From NCBI RefSeq assembly GCF_001984575.1, contig NZ_LZNS01000001.1, forward strand, positions 4,653,528 to 4,717,527: a stretch of DNA of 64,000 nucleotides. Direction: 5' to 3'. The notes under the pieces were generated by a model. It saw nothing but the letters and a program-made list of their open reading frames with translations. It was not told where the DNA came from and ran no database searches. Shown piece by piece: positions 40,113 through 48,564 of the stretch (position 1 is the stretch's first letter; every line of letters starts with the position of its first letter). Position numbers and translations under genes: made by a program. The stretch comes from Streptomyces sp. MP131-18. Its GTDB lineage: Bacteria > Actinomycetota > Actinomycetes > Streptomycetales > Streptomycetaceae.

Positions 40113-41552
40113 GTGGACGGACTGCATCCGGCCGATCCGCGGCAGGTGGGGCGGTATCGACTCGCCGGGCGACTCGGGGCCGGCGGAATGGGCCGGGTGT
40201 ACCTGGGGCGTTCACCCAGCGGGCGGCTGGTGGCGGTGAAGCTGGTACGGCCGGAGCTGGCCGAGGACCCGGGCTTCAGGGCCCGGTTCGCGCGGGAGGT
40301 GGCGGCGGCCCGGCGGGTCACCGGTTTCTTCACCGCCGCCGTGGTCGACGCCGACCCCGACGGCCCGTCCCCGTGGCTGGCCACCGCCTACGTACCCGGC
40401 CTGCCCCTGGACGAGGCCGTCGCTGCCCACGGGCCCTGGCCGGTGCGTTCGGTGCGGGCGCTGGGCGCGGGCCTGGCCGAGGCGCTGGAGGCGATCCACG
40501 AGGCCGGTCTCGTCCACCGCGACCTGAAGCCCTCGAACGTGCTGATCGCCCCGGACGGCCCGCGCGTCGTCGACTTCGGGATCTCCGTGGCGGCCGAGGC
40601 CACCGCGCTGACCCGCACCGGCATGGTCGTGGGAACGCCGGGGTTCATGGCCCCCGAGCAGCTCACCGGGGCGCCCGTCACCCCGGCCACCGACGTGTTC
40701 GCGCTGGGCGCGGTGCTGACGTACGCGGCCACGGGCACGGGACCGTTCGGCACGGGCTCGGCGCAGGCGCTCAACTTCCGTATCGCGTACGAGGAACCGG
40801 ACCTCGGCGGCCTGCCCCCGTCGGGCCTGGAGATCGTCGCCGACTGCCTGGCCAAGGACCCCGCCCGGCGCCCGGCGGTGTCCGCGCTCGTCGAGGAACT
40901 CGCCGTCGTTTCGGTCGGCGACCACCCGCCGACCGAGATCGTTCCGGCGGCTGTGACGGCGACCGCGGATTGGCTGCCGGGGCCGGTCGCCCAGGCGCTG
41001 CCCGGCACCATGACCGTCACCGCCCCGGTGGCCGCGCCCGCGGCCCCGGCCCGTTCCGCGCCCCCAGCACCTGCCCCGGTGGCCGCGCCCGCCGCGCCCC
41101 CCGCACCTGCCCGTTCCGCGGCCCCGCCGGGCGCGTCCGCCGCACCGGGCGGCCTGGTGCTGCGCCGGACGTTCGCCTACTGGTGTGCCATCGCGGTGCT
41201 CGTGCTCGCCGTGGTCCTGCCATCCCGCAACGGGCACGCAGCCCTGACCGGCATAAACGATGGCACCGGGCCGTGGCCGTTCGTCCTCATCGCCGCGCTC
41301 AACGCGGCGACCTGCGGCCTGGTGCTCGCCGTGCTGTACCGCGCCCCCGCCGCTCCCGTTCCGCTCTGGGCCAGAATCCCGCACACACTCATGAGCGTTT
41401 TCACCACCGGCCTGTTCGCGTACTTCCTGTACTGGCACATCGAGGACGGGGAGGTCGACCGACTGGGCCCGGGCGCGTGGCTGTTCGGCCTCGGGTGCCC
41501 GGTGCTGATCTACAGCGTCTTCCGGTTCCGGGCCCCCGGCCGCCGACCCTGA
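40113..41552 (+). CDS. Membrane-anchored Ser/Thr protein kinase
   Basis: The 479-residue protein has an N-terminal kinase domain (about 14-270): glycine loop LGAGGMGRVY (21-30), Lys43 in AVKL, HRDLKPSN (135-142) with Asp137, DFG (154-156) and APE (180-182) after GTPGFM. An Ala/Pro-rich linker of about 70 residues follows. The C-terminus holds about four membrane segments (FAYWCAIAVLVLAVVLP, WPFVLIAALNAATCGLVL, TLMSVFTTGLFAYFLYW, WLFGLGCPVLIYSVFRF), not a PASTA sensor. The start is GTG 40113 (TTG 40110 is possible) with GGGGAG upstream. It diverges from a lipoprotein gene. Confidence 0.93.
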   Translation: MDGLHPADPRQVGRYRLAGRLGAGGMGRVYLGRSPSGRLVAVKLVRPELAEDPGFRARFAREVAAARRVTGFFTAAVVDADPDGPSPWLATAYVPGLPLDEAVAAHGPWPVRSVRALGAGLAEALEAIHEAGLVHRDLKPSNVLIAPDGPRVVDFGISVAAEATALTRTGMVVGTPGFMAPEQLTGAPVTPATDVFALGAVLTYAATGTGPFGTGSAQALNFRIAYEEPDLGGLPPSGLEIVADCLAKDPARRPAVSALVEELAVVSVGDHPPTEIVPAAVTATADWLPGPVAQALPGTMTVTAPVAAPAAPARSAPPAPAPVAAPAAPPAPARSAAPPGASAAPGGLVLRRTFAYWCAIAVLVLAVVLPSRNGHAALTGINDGTGPWPFVLIAALNAATCGLVLAVLYRAPAAPVPLWARIPHTLMSVFTTGLFAYFLYWHIEDGEVDRLGPGAWLFGLGCPVLIYSVFRFRAPGRRP

Positions 41553-41667
41553 GGGGTGGTGCCCGGGTCCCTAGGGGGCGCTCGCCCGCGAGGGGGAGGG
41601 GAGCGGGGGAGCCGTTCCGACCGGGGGGCGATGTGGGGCGGGGGTGGGCGGCGGCAGGGTGGAGGTC

Positions 41668-41883
41668 ATGAGTACCGCGACTGTGCGGCCCGCCGCCGCC
41701 ACCCCTCTGGTCCGTGCCCCGCGCCTGCTGGGCACCGCGCTGCGCGCCGTCGGCGTGGTGGCGGGTGCCGCGTTCGAGGTGGTCGTCCTCGGGCGGGTGG
41801 CGGAGGAGGCGCTGCGTTACACGCCGCCCAGCTCCTCCTCGCCGCCCGCGGCGAGCACGTCGCCCGCGTCCATGATCCGGTAG
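41668..41883 (+). CDS. Possible small membrane protein overlapping the XPB helicase end
   Basis: ATG at 41668 opens a 71-codon frame with one hydrophobic stretch, LLGTALRAVGVVAGAAFEVVVLG. GGAGG lies only two bases before the ATG, closer than normal. The last 22 codons overlap the end of the XPB gene on the other strand and are Ser/Pro-rich, as expected of antisense shadow. The coding part before 41817 may be real; I am unsure. Confidence 0.4.
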   Translation: MSTATVRPAAATPLVRAPRLLGTALRAVGVVAGAAFEVVVLGRVAEEALRYTPPSSSSPPAASTSPASMIR

Positions 41884-43484
41884 GCGTAGCCCTGTTCGGC
41901 CAGGAAGCGCTGCCGGTGCGCGGCGAACTCCTGGTCGATGGTGTCCCGCGCGACGACGGAGTAGAAGCGCGCCTCGTGCCCGTCCGCCTTGGGGCGCAGC
42001 ACCCGGCCGAGCCGCTGCGCCTCCTCCTGCCGGGAGCCGAACGTGCCGGACACCTGGATGGCGACGGTCGCCTCGGGGAGGTCGATCGAGAAGTTGGCCA
42101 CCTTGGACACCACCAGAACGGACAGCTCCCCGGCGCGGAACGCGTCGAACAGCCTCTCCCGCTGCGCGTTGCTGGTCTCGCCCTTGATGACGGGCGCGCC
42201 GAGCTGCTCGCCCAGCTCGTCCAGCTGGTCGATGTACTGGCCGATGATCAGCGTCTGTTCGCCCGCGTGCCGGTGCACCAGGGATTCGGTGATGCGGCGC
42301 TTGGAGTCGGTCGTCGCGCAGAAGCGGTAGCGCTCCTCCGGCTCGGCCATGGCGTACGCGAGCCGTTCGGCATCGGTGAGGTCGACGCGCACCTCCACGC
42401 AGTCGGCGGGCGCGATGTAGCCCTGGGCCTCGATCTCCTTCCAGGGCGCGTCGAACCGCTTGGGACCGATCAGCGAGAACACGTCGGACTCGCGGCCGTC
42501 CTCCCTGACCAGCGTCGCCGTCAGGCCGAGCCGGCGGCGGGCCTGGAGGTCGGCGGTGAACTTGAAGACCGGCGCGGGCAGCAGGTGCACCTCGTCGTAG
42601 ACGATCAGGCCCCAGTCGCGGGAGTCGAACAGCTCCAGGTGCGGGTACACGCCCTTCCGCCGCGTGGTCAGCACCTGGTACGTGGCGATGGTGACCGGCC
42701 TGATCTCCTTGCGGGTGCCGCTGTATTCGCCGATCTCGTGCTCGGACAGCGAGGTGCGGCGCATCAGCTCGGCCTTCCACTGGCGGGCCGAGACGGTGTT
42801 CGTGACGAGGATCAGCGTGGTGGCCTGCGCCTTGGCCATGGCGCCGGCGCCGACCAGTGTCTTGCCCGCGCCGCAGGGCAGCACGACGACGCCGGAGCCG
42901 CCGTGCCAGAAGCCGTCGATGGCGTGCTCCTGGTAGGGGCGCAGGTGCCAGCCCTCCTGGTGCAGCTCGATGGGGTGGGCCTCGCCGTCGACGTACCCGG
43001 CGAGGTCTTCCGCGGGCCAGCCGAGCTTGAGCAGCGCCTGCTTGATCTGGCCGCGCTCGGAGGGGTGGACGATCACGTTGTCCGGGTCGATGCGGGCGCC
43101 GACCAGCGGCTGGATGCGCTTGGAGCGCAGCACCTCCTCGAGTACCGGCCGGTCGGTGGTCTGGAGGACCAGGCCGTGCGCGGGGTGCTTGAGCAGGCTG
43201 AGCCGCCCGTACCTGGCCATCGTCTCGGCGACGTCGACGAGCAGCGCCTGCGGCACCGGGTAGCGCGAGAACGACACGAGCGCGTCGACGACCTGCTCGG
43301 CGTCGTGGCCCGCGGCCCGCGCGTTCCACAGGCCGAGCGGGGTCACGCGGTAGGTGTGGATGTGCTCGGGCGCCCGCTCCAGCTCGGCGAACGGCGCGAT
43401 GGCCCGCCGGCAGTCAGCGGCCTTCTCGTGGTCGACTTCGAGCAGCAGCGTCTTGTCGCTCTGCACGATGAGTGGCCCAGTCAC
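41817..43484 (-). CDS. XPB-type ATP-dependent DNA repair helicase (Ssl2-like)
   Basis: The 555-residue protein is the actinobacterial XPB, an SF2 helicase related to eukaryotic TFIIH. The N-terminal domain begins TGPLIVQSDKTLLLEVDHEK. Walker A is PCGAGKT (203-209), motif II is YDEVH (296-300), LTATLVREDG is motif III, and QEEAQRLGRVLRPK holds motif VI. The C-terminus IMDAGDVLAAGGEEELGGV is typical. The start is GTG 43484 with GGAGAG upstream. A helicase-associated gene lies about 1.3 kb upstream on the same strand. Its in vivo role in bacteria is not settled, with repair the usual guess. Confidence 0.93.
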   Translation of the reverse strand: MTGPLIVQSDKTLLLEVDHEKAADCRRAIAPFAELERAPEHIHTYRVTPLGLWNARAAGHDAEQVVDALVSFSRYPVPQALLVDVAETMARYGRLSLLKHPAHGLVLQTTDRPVLEEVLRSKRIQPLVGARIDPDNVIVHPSERGQIKQALLKLGWPAEDLAGYVDGEAHPIELHQEGWHLRPYQEHAIDGFWHGGSGVVVLPCGAGKTLVGAGAMAKAQATTLILVTNTVSARQWKAELMRRTSLSEHEIGEYSGTRKEIRPVTIATYQVLTTRRKGVYPHLELFDSRDWGLIVYDEVHLLPAPVFKFTADLQARRRLGLTATLVREDGRESDVFSLIGPKRFDAPWKEIEAQGYIAPADCVEVRVDLTDAERLAYAMAEPEERYRFCATTDSKRRITESLVHRHAGEQTLIIGQYIDQLDELGEQLGAPVIKGETSNAQRERLFDAFRAGELSVLVVSKVANFSIDLPEATVAIQVSGTFGSRQEEAQRLGRVLRPKADGHEARFYSVVARDTIDQEFAAHRQRFLAEQGYAYRIMDAGDVLAAGGEEELGGV

Positions 43485-43588
43485 GCTCGTTTCTCTCCTC
43501 CGGCGCCGGGATCTGGCCAAGGGTCCAGTGTCGCACTGTTGGCCGCGGGACCGGCCGCGCTCAGTCATCGGGGGCGGCACAGAAACTC

Positions 43589-43801
43589 GTGGAGACGCAT
43601 GCCGCCTGCGGTTACCGCGCGGACCGCGAGCACCTTGACTGCGCGCCGTTACGGCTGCCGCATCCGGCGGCTGTCGAGCGGTCCGAAGCGCTGTGCGCTG
43701 CCGTCCCTCCGGGCCGCGCAGGGCACCAGGCCAACCCGTGGACAGACGTGGACGTGCTCGTCGAACGGCTGCTGGCGCAGCGACGCCAGGCCCGGAGGTG
43801 A
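43589..43801 (+). CDS. Small hypothetical protein, uncertain
   Basis: A frame in the plus direction ending at 43801 encodes VETHAACGYRADREHLDC, then APLRLPHPAAVERSEALC and WTDVDVLVERLLAQRRQARR. Three Cys residues and a charged C-terminal helix give it a real-protein look, but no ribosome-binding site decides a start (GTG 43589 chosen). Codon third-position GC is high, supporting coding. Confidence 0.4.
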   Translation: METHAACGYRADREHLDCAPLRLPHPAAVERSEALCAAVPPGRAGHQANPWTDVDVLVERLLAQRRQARR

Positions 43802-43813
43802 ACGGAGACCAGC

Positions 43814-44722
43814 TCAACGGTGGGTCATGAGGGTGGTGGCGATGGTGGTCTGGTCGGGGGGCAGGGTGGGGTCGCCGTCCTCGATCGACCACAGGCCGTT
43901 CTGGAGGACGCGGGCCAGTGTCCAGCCCTTCGCGCGGTCGCGGTCGCGGTCCAGCGACAGGGCCTCGGTCATGAGGTCGAAGCGCGGCAGGATCTCGTCC
44001 GGGTCGAAGCGGTTGTCGAGGGCGGGCAGCAGGTCGAAGCCGACGTCGCCGACCAGCGGCTCCGGGTCGATCGCGAGCCAGGGCTCGCCGCGGTCCGCGT
44101 CCGGGCGGGGGGCGAGGACGTTCTCGTAGTGCAGGTCCCAGTGCAGCAGCGCGCCGCCCGGCTCGTCGAGGAGCTCGCGCGTGGCCGCGGCGCAGTCGGC
44201 CAGCAGGCGCCGGTCGTCGTCGCGGGTGAGGCGGGGGAGCGCCGCGGGGGCCTCGGCGACCATGGCGCCGGCGATGTCGCGCAGGTGGCGGGTGCCGGGC
44301 GGCGGCGGGACGGCGGTGAGGCGGCCGAGTAGCCCGGTCAGCAGGCGGCAGGCGGTGTGGCTGTCCGGCACCCCGTTCAGGGAACGGGCCGGGTCGAGGG
44401 CTTCGAGCAGCAGCGATCCGGTGTCCTCGTCGTGCGCGAGCAGCCGCACCGCGCCGTTGCCGTCCCAGGCCCGCAGGGCGGGGGCCTCGCCCGCGTTCTC
44501 CGGCGTCCGGGGGCGGATCTTGAGGGCGGCGGGGGAGCCGTCGGCCCGCTCGACGGGCAGGACGAGCGCGAGCATGCCGTGCCGGGCGGGCCCGGTGGGG
44601 CGCAGCCGCCAGTGGTCGAGCATGCGGGCGGCGAGGCCGGGCAGGGCGGCCGTCCAGGCCCGGCCGGCGTCGCCGTTGAACTTGGCGTGGTACCCGGCGA
44701 GTCCGTCCGGAACCGTGATCAT
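43814..44722 (-). CDS. Streptomycin 6-kinase-like APH family protein
   Basis: The 302-residue protein belongs to the aminoglycoside/hydroxyurea phosphotransferase group (Aph(6)-like). It starts ITVPDGLAGYHAKFNGDAG, has the Lys site ALVLPVERADGSPAALKI, the catalytic loop ALLHWDLHYENVLA with HxDxxxxN (near residue 205), and WLAIDPEPLVGDVGFDLLPA with the metal-binding Asp. Chromosomal members are common and not always resistance genes. It stands between two minus-strand helicase-type genes. Confidence 0.85.
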   Translation of the reverse strand: MITVPDGLAGYHAKFNGDAGRAWTAALPGLAARMLDHWRLRPTGPARHGMLALVLPVERADGSPAALKIRPRTPENAGEAPALRAWDGNGAVRLLAHDEDTGSLLLEALDPARSLNGVPDSHTACRLLTGLLGRLTAVPPPPGTRHLRDIAGAMVAEAPAALPRLTRDDDRRLLADCAAATRELLDEPGGALLHWDLHYENVLAPRPDADRGEPWLAIDPEPLVGDVGFDLLPALDNRFDPDEILPRFDLMTEALSLDRDRDRAKGWTLARVLQNGLWSIEDGDPTLPPDQTTIATTLMTHR

Positions 44723-44789
44723 CTGTCGCTGCCCTCCCGGCCGCAAGCGTAACGGCCGGGGGTCGCCGGGGGCGGGGAGAGGGCCGGGC

Positions 44790-47234
44790 CTACTGGCCGG
44801 CGTCGGCGCTGCCGGTGATCCGGTGCAGTGGGTACGTCCGCACCTCGTCCGCGGTGTGGTCGAACGCGGTGACGAAACCGCCCTCGACGCGCACCGGGGA
44901 CAGGACCCGGTGGGCCGCGAGTCCGTCGGCCCCCACGTAGCCGATCCGCACGAGGGCGCCGGAACGGGCCGCCGCCTGGAGCGTCCGCAACGTGGTGGCG
45001 GCCGGGGTGCGCGGCGGCGGGCCGGCCGCGTCGGGCACGCGCCCGCCGGGCGTGCGCCCGCCGGGCGCACGGGGCGTGTCCAGCGCAGCGTGGTCGCCGG
45101 CGCGAATCGCGCGCACGGCGGCGCTCAGCAGCGTCTCGTCCGCTCCGGGCGGGGCGTCGGGCGCCGGCTCGGGAGCCGTGCGCGGGGGCGTGCGGTGCGG
45201 CTCCGCGCGCAGGGTGAGTACCGCCCCCTCGGTGGACTCGGCCGCGGGCGCGAGGCCGAACTCGCGCAGCCGCGCCAGCAGCGTGTCGGGCGGGGAGGCC
45301 GAGACCACGATGGTCGGCGCGATACGGCGCAGGCGCAGGCCGTCGGTGCGACGGTCGGCGAGCACCTCGTCGAGCAGCGCCTCGTCCTCGCAGCGCAGGT
45401 AGCTGCCCGCGGCGCCGACGCGCAGCCGGCCGTACCGCCTGGCCACGTCGTCGACGAGGTACGTCAGCGGCTGCGGCACGGGCGTGCGGGAGCGGGCGGC
45501 GAGGAAGGCGTGCAGCTCGGCCGCCGTCCACCCGGCGTCCAGCGCGCGGCGGACCGAGCCGGGCGTGAACCGGTAGACGGTGGCCGCGCCCTTGGACTCG
45601 ACGTCCGCGGCCAGCGCCATCGCCTGCCGCAGCTCCGGCAGCAGCGGCCCCGGCGCGACGGCCGTCAGATCGGCCTGCACCAGCACGTGATCCACCGGCC
45701 GGGGAAGGAGCGGCGCGAGCCGCGCCGCGGCCTCCCCCTCCCTGTCCCTGTCGTCCTGCGCCCTGTCGTCCTGTGCCCTGTCGTCCTGCGCCCCGCCGTC
45801 GAGCAGCGGGCGGACGAAGGAGGCCAGCGCCCCGCGGCCGGTGAACCCCAGCAGCTCCGCCTCGGCCAGCGTCGCCGCACACATCCGGGCCCGCGGCTCC
45901 TCGGGGAGACGGCGCGGCAGCTCCCAGCGGATGCGCCGCGCAACGGCCTCGGGATCGGGCGCGTGCCCCGGCTCGGTGCCGGCCAGCAGCCGCAGCGTCG
46001 CCAGGCGCAGCTCCGCGGCCGGGCCGCGGTCGAGGCCAGGACCGAGCGCGGCGAGCAGCCGTCCCTTCGCGTCGCGCGAGCCCACCAGGCCCGGTACGCG
46101 GGTCGCGGCCAGCCAGGCGGTCGCCAGGCGCACCCAGCGCCGCCCGGGCGGCTGCTCGCGCCAGACGTCGTAGTCCGGCGTCGGCGCGAACCGTTCGTCG
46201 GCCTCGCCGTCCGCGGCCACCAGCCCTGCGCTGTACGCGAGTTCGAGCCAGAACGCGGCGTCAGGCTCCGACACGTCCAGGGTGACCGCGAGGCGCTTGA
46301 GGTCCCGCACCCCGAGCCCGCCCGAGCGCAGCACGGCGGGGGTCTCCCGTTCCCACGCGCCGAGCATCTCCTCCACCACCGCGAGCGCCGCGCCCGCGGC
46401 GCCCGCCGCGGCGATGTCCACGGCGGCCGGCTCGTAGACGGCGCGGGCCGTCGGCTCAGGCGGCACCGGGTGCAGCTCGCGGTGCGCCCGGCCGCCGCGC
46501 AGGTGCAGCGCGACCTCGCGCGGCAGGACGACGGTGCCGGGCGCGGTGGGCATCAGCAGGGCGCGGTCGAGGAGCCAGCGCAGGTGCGGCCCCGGCCGGG
46601 CGGTGATCTCGCCGTAGGGCGGGCCCCAGGCCAGCCGGTCGAGGACGGAGAGGGACTGCTCCGGCGCCCCGGCGAGCAGGTCGCCCAGCCGTGCCGGGTC
46701 GGTGAACAGCGCGGCCAGCGCGGCCAGGGCGCTGACCGGGTCGTGCGTGGGCGGCAGTCCGGTGCGGGCGAGCAGGTCCTGCATGCGGCTGGGCGAGATC
46801 CCCGAGGCGGTCTCGGCGAGCGTCGGGCCGAGGCCCGTGCCGCTGGGCCGGGCGGCGCTCGGGGCGAGCAGCTCCTGCGCGGTGCGGACCAGGCGCAGGC
46901 CCTCCGGTCTGCCCCAGAGCAGCGCCCGGGCGCGCAAGGTGGCGAGTGCGCCGGGCAGTTGCTCCTCACCGCCGGGCAGCAGGGCGGCGAGAACGGGGTA
47001 CTGGCAGGGCTGCGGGGCGGCGGCCAGCGCCTCCGCGGTCTGGAGGGTGAACGTGTCGAGCCGTTCGAGGGCGCGCAGCACGGAGGCGCGGGTGCCCGCG
47101 CGGGTGGCCAGCTGGGACAGGTCGCCGGGCAGCGGGGACAGCAGGTCGGCCCTGGCGCGCAGCAGCCCGGCCAGCTCCGCGTCGGAGCGGGATCGCAGCT
47201 CGTCGGCGAGGGTACGGGGGCTGGTGGCGGTCAT
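44790..47234 (-). CDS. Helicase-associated domain protein with C-terminal WYL domain
   Basis: This 814-residue protein resembles the actinobacterial 'helicase C-terminal domain-containing' family that sits near XPB. It opens TATSPRTLADELRSRSDAEL, has a helix-turn-helix-like part (FTLQTAEALAAAPQPCQYPV), no visible Walker A, and a middle domain VDHVLVQADLTAVAPGPLLP shared with the XPB N-terminal region. The C-terminus GALVRIGYVGADGLAAHRVL and VEGGFVTAFDHTADEVRTYP is WYL-like. A three-unit QDDRA repeat follows a 15-base DNA repeat. It may be a substrate or regulator partner of the XPB helicase. Confidence 0.8.
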   Translation of the reverse strand: MTATSPRTLADELRSRSDAELAGLLRARADLLSPLPGDLSQLATRAGTRASVLRALERLDTFTLQTAEALAAAPQPCQYPVLAALLPGGEEQLPGALATLRARALLWGRPEGLRLVRTAQELLAPSAARPSGTGLGPTLAETASGISPSRMQDLLARTGLPPTHDPVSALAALAALFTDPARLGDLLAGAPEQSLSVLDRLAWGPPYGEITARPGPHLRWLLDRALLMPTAPGTVVLPREVALHLRGGRAHRELHPVPPEPTARAVYEPAAVDIAAAGAAGAALAVVEEMLGAWERETPAVLRSGGLGVRDLKRLAVTLDVSEPDAAFWLELAYSAGLVAADGEADERFAPTPDYDVWREQPPGRRWVRLATAWLAATRVPGLVGSRDAKGRLLAALGPGLDRGPAAELRLATLRLLAGTEPGHAPDPEAVARRIRWELPRRLPEEPRARMCAATLAEAELLGFTGRGALASFVRPLLDGGAQDDRAQDDRAQDDRDREGEAAARLAPLLPRPVDHVLVQADLTAVAPGPLLPELRQAMALAADVESKGAATVYRFTPGSVRRALDAGWTAAELHAFLAARSRTPVPQPLTYLVDDVARRYGRLRVGAAGSYLRCEDEALLDEVLADRRTDGLRLRRIAPTIVVSASPPDTLLARLREFGLAPAAESTEGAVLTLRAEPHRTPPRTAPEPAPDAPPGADETLLSAAVRAIRAGDHAALDTPRAPGGRTPGGRVPDAAGPPPRTPAATTLRTLQAAARSGALVRIGYVGADGLAAHRVLSPVRVEGGFVTAFDHTADEVRTYPLHRITGSADAGQ
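45747..45791. repeat. Three tandem 15-bp repeats inside the helicase-associated gene
   Basis: Units of CCTGTCGTCCTGCGC at 45747, 45762 (one base changed) and 45777 encode AQDDR repeats in the 44790-47234 protein. The in-frame size lets copy number vary without breaking the gene, so it is a possible slippage site. Confidence 0.85.
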
Positions 47235-47300
47235 CCGACCAACGGTAGCGGCAGGAGTGTGTGCCGCGCACGGGACGCCGCGGTACGGCGCGCTGAACTC

Positions 47301-47330
47301 CTCGCCACGACTCGCCACGACTCGCCAACG
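47301..47330. repeat. Three 10-bp tandem repeats upstream of the helicase-associated gene
   Basis: CTCGCCACGA is present twice exactly and a third time changed to CTCGCCAACG. It lies 67 bases before the ATG of the 44790-47234 gene. A spacing role in its promoter is possible; nothing more can be said. Confidence 0.7.
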
Positions 47331-47460
47331 ATCGGAAGTCCGCCAGGGGCAACATTGCACCGTGGCAATCGTGCGTTCGGGTGAGTGCGTAGGCGAGTGG
47401 ACTCGGGGGGTGAGGGGGCGGCAGACTCAGCAGCCAGCCAAAGGAAGGACCAAAGACACG

Positions 47461-48315
47461 ATGCCGCCGAGGGAGAATCCGACCGCCCGACAGGCGCGCC
47501 TGGGTGCGGAGTTGAGGAAGCTGCGCGAGCGGGCGGGCCGGACGGCCCGGGAAGCCGCGGGCATGCTCGGCACCGACCAGGGCAAGATCAGCCACATAGA
47601 GTCCGGCCGCATCGGCGTCAGCGAGGAGCGCATCAGAAAGCTGGCGACCTTCTACTCGTGTGCGGACCACGCCCTTCTCGATGCCCTCTGCGAGATCGCC
47701 CGTGAGCACCGCGGACAGTTCTGGTGGGACGAGTATCGTGGCATGGTTGCCCCGGGTCCGTTGAATGTCGCCGAGCTGGAGCACCACCTCGTCGGCATGC
47801 AGATCATGCAGACCGTGACCGTACCCGGCCTCCTTCAGATCGAGGACTACGCGCGTGCCCTCTTCCGCGGCAACGTCACCGAGCTGCCGCCGGAAGAGGT
47901 CGAGACGCGCACCGAGTTCCGGATGCGGCGCAAGGTCGTACTGGAACGCGAGAACCCGCCGCCGTTCGACGTCTTCATCCATGAGGCGGCGCTGCGGATG
48001 CGGTTCGGCGGGCGCGCCGTCGTGCGGCGGCAGCTCCGATACCTCATGGCCTCCTCCGAGCGGCCCGGCATCACGGTGCGCGTCGTGCCGTTCACCAACG
48101 AGGACTTCTTCGAGGCCGTGCAGCCCGTCCTCTACGCCACCGGCGTCGTCCCGCAGCTGGACACCATCCAGATCGACACCCCCTTCGGCGGCGGCTTCCT
48201 CGACGCCGAGGCCGACGTGCTGGCCTACCGGGCGTTCTTCGCCCGCGCCCGCAAGGTGTCGCTGAACGGGGACGAGTCCCGGCAGCTCATCCACCACATC
48301 GCGCGAGAACTCTGA
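47461..48315 (+). CDS. XRE-family regulator with DUF5753 domain
   Basis: The 284-residue protein starts RQARLGAELRKLRERAGRTA and has the helix-turn-helix AREAAGMLGTDQGKISHIES (residues about 26-47). The DUF5753 effector part follows (VTVPGLLQIEDYARALF, RMRRKVVLERENPPPFDVFI, HEAALRMRFGG, VVPFTNEDFFEAVQPV). A DUF397 gene follows 9 bases later, so it is the second XRE/DUF397 pair. ATG start at 47461 with AAGGA upstream. Confidence 0.93.
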   Translation: MPPRENPTARQARLGAELRKLRERAGRTAREAAGMLGTDQGKISHIESGRIGVSEERIRKLATFYSCADHALLDALCEIAREHRGQFWWDEYRGMVAPGPLNVAELEHHLVGMQIMQTVTVPGLLQIEDYARALFRGNVTELPPEEVETRTEFRMRRKVVLERENPPPFDVFIHEAALRMRFGGRAVVRRQLRYLMASSERPGITVRVVPFTNEDFFEAVQPVLYATGVVPQLDTIQIDTPFGGGFLDAEADVLAYRAFFARARKVSLNGDESRQLIHHIAREL

Positions 48316-48324
48316 GAGGCGACG

Positions 48325-48564
48325 ATGCCCACCCCGACCCTCGCCGCCACGCGGTGGCAGCGTTCCTCCTACTCGGGGGGCACCGGGGACAACTGCCTGG
48401 AGCTGGGGCGGCCGGCCCCCCACGGCGGCCGGGTGCTGCTGCGGGAGTCCGACGCGCCGCGCTCCGTGCTGACCACGAGCGCGGCACGGCTCGCCGCGCT
48501 GCTGCGCGGGGTGAAGGCCGGGCGGTTCGACCGGCTGGCCCGGCCCGCGGCGGGTCAGCCGTAA
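48325..48564 (+). CDS. DUF397-domain protein
   Basis: The 79-residue protein shows RWQRSSYSGGTGDNCLELGR, the DUF397 core, and ends with RLAALLRGVKAGRFDRLARP. It is the partner of the XRE gene just upstream (GAGAGGCGACG ribosome-binding region). Its 3' end overlaps the convergent kinase gene by 10 bases. Confidence 0.92.
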   Translation: MPTPTLAATRWQRSSYSGGTGDNCLELGRPAPHGGRVLLRESDAPRSVLTTSAARLAALLRGVKAGRFDRLARPAAGQP

